From Colias croceus (taxonomy: Eukaryota; Arthropoda; Insecta; Lepidoptera; Pieridae): DNA of 64,000 bases. The notes under the pieces were generated by a model. The model was not told the origin of the DNA. It made no database searches and worked only from the letters and a program-made list of their open reading frames with translations. Below, piece by piece: positions 63,340 through 64,000 of this stretch. Made by a program: the position numbers and the translations under genes. The stretch spans positions 10,850,001-10,914,000 of the forward strand of contig NC_059549.1 in NCBI RefSeq assembly GCF_905220415.1, given 5' to 3'. Every line of letters begins with the position of its first letter. Within the stretch, counting starts at the first letter, position 1.

Positions 63340-64000
63340 CTGAAATGCATTGAAATTTTAATTGTAGTTATAATGACTTATCTCTTTTTTAATTTTAACA
63401 TAAATTCTTCTCACATACGGAAGATTTAGTTATGTTCTTTGCTCCTCAGTTACAGTTAAAACTAGTTCGGGAATATGGTGCTTTATTGAATTCAAACGTA
63501 TGTTTACTATTTCAATAATAAGACTATTTATTTATAGATTTCCTAATAATAACTAATAAAAATAATAAATAATAACTAATAACTAATTAAATATCTTCTA
63601 TACAAAACAATTTATTTTTATTTTTATTAAGTACTTAGTAACAATATAAATTCGTTAAAATAATAATATATAATTTCCTGCTAACTACTATAATTAAACT
63701 CAATGCAAACTTAAACATGCGAGTGTGTGTGTGTGTGTGTGTACATCAATATTGTAAATAATTTTCTAGTTGTCTCATGCTTCCAATTTCAAAAACTCTT
63801 CAGTCTGAATATAGTCGAGGCCTTGCATCCATACTTTAAGGGACTTTTTTAATTTCCATCTAGTCATTTTAAAAATATTTAATTTAGTGTTGATTTTAGT
63901 ATATAAGTAAGGACCCAGAAAAGAGAAGAACTTATGAGCAAAAGATGTGTGAGTGGTAGGAGCTTTCCATGTAAGACGTCTACTTTCCGGATTATTTATG
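63340..64000 (-). other. Intron upstream of the minus-strand terminal exon
   Basis: AT-rich sequence without coding frames. It contains a (GT)n microsatellite at 63722-63741. I see no further exon before the window ends. Confidence 0.55.

Noticed and set aside
62609..63343. Long plus-strand frame (about 244 codons) with Ile/Val/Ala repeats
   Set aside because: It is the antisense shadow of the 24-bp coding repeat; the minus frame has the splice acceptor and sensible composition.

Overview
The window reads as nuclear DNA of a moth or butterfly (Lepidoptera). The evidence is an AT-rich background, compact GC-rich exons separated by long introns, and many short interspersed repeats of types common in lepidopteran genomes: elements bounded by AACCGACTTCAAA, the TACTAATATTATAAA-type repeat, a tRNA-derived SINE, and several inverted-repeat elements.

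Positions 1-48443 hold most of one plus-strand gene, tomosyn (syntaxin-binding protein 5 family). It is a double beta-propeller protein ending in an R-SNARE that controls synaptic vesicle priming. I can place 24 well supported coding exons. All phases agree and the summed coding length is a whole number of codons. The promoter and roughly the first 90 residues lie upstream of the window. The hypervariable linker (38.2-43.3 kb) contains candidate alternative exons. The 3' UTR runs from 48444 to at least about 50.36 kb.

Intron 1 (3387-19102) carries a complete Ty3/Gypsy LTR retrotransposon (10168-16372) in the same orientation as the gene, with LTRs that look identical. Gag and protease-pol overlap at a classical -1 slippery heptamer. 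The primer-binding position shows no tRNA match; instead its 11 nt are the exact reverse complement of the predicted first 11 nt of the RNA, as in the self-priming Tf1 system. A separate 1220-bp inverted-repeat element is inserted in the protease region. This self-priming, apparently non-chromodomain insect element is the most interesting system I see here.

From about 52.4 to 58.2 kb, between tomosyn and a convergent minus-strand gene, lies a cluster of inverted-repeat elements: a 328-bp MITE, a 645-bp hAT-like MITE with 8-bp duplication, a 2.2-kb composite foldback element, and SINE-like and Helitron-like pieces. At 62624-63339 is the terminal exon of a minus-strand gene I do not recognise, ending in a repeated Asn/Asp/Ser/Thr/Gly tract.
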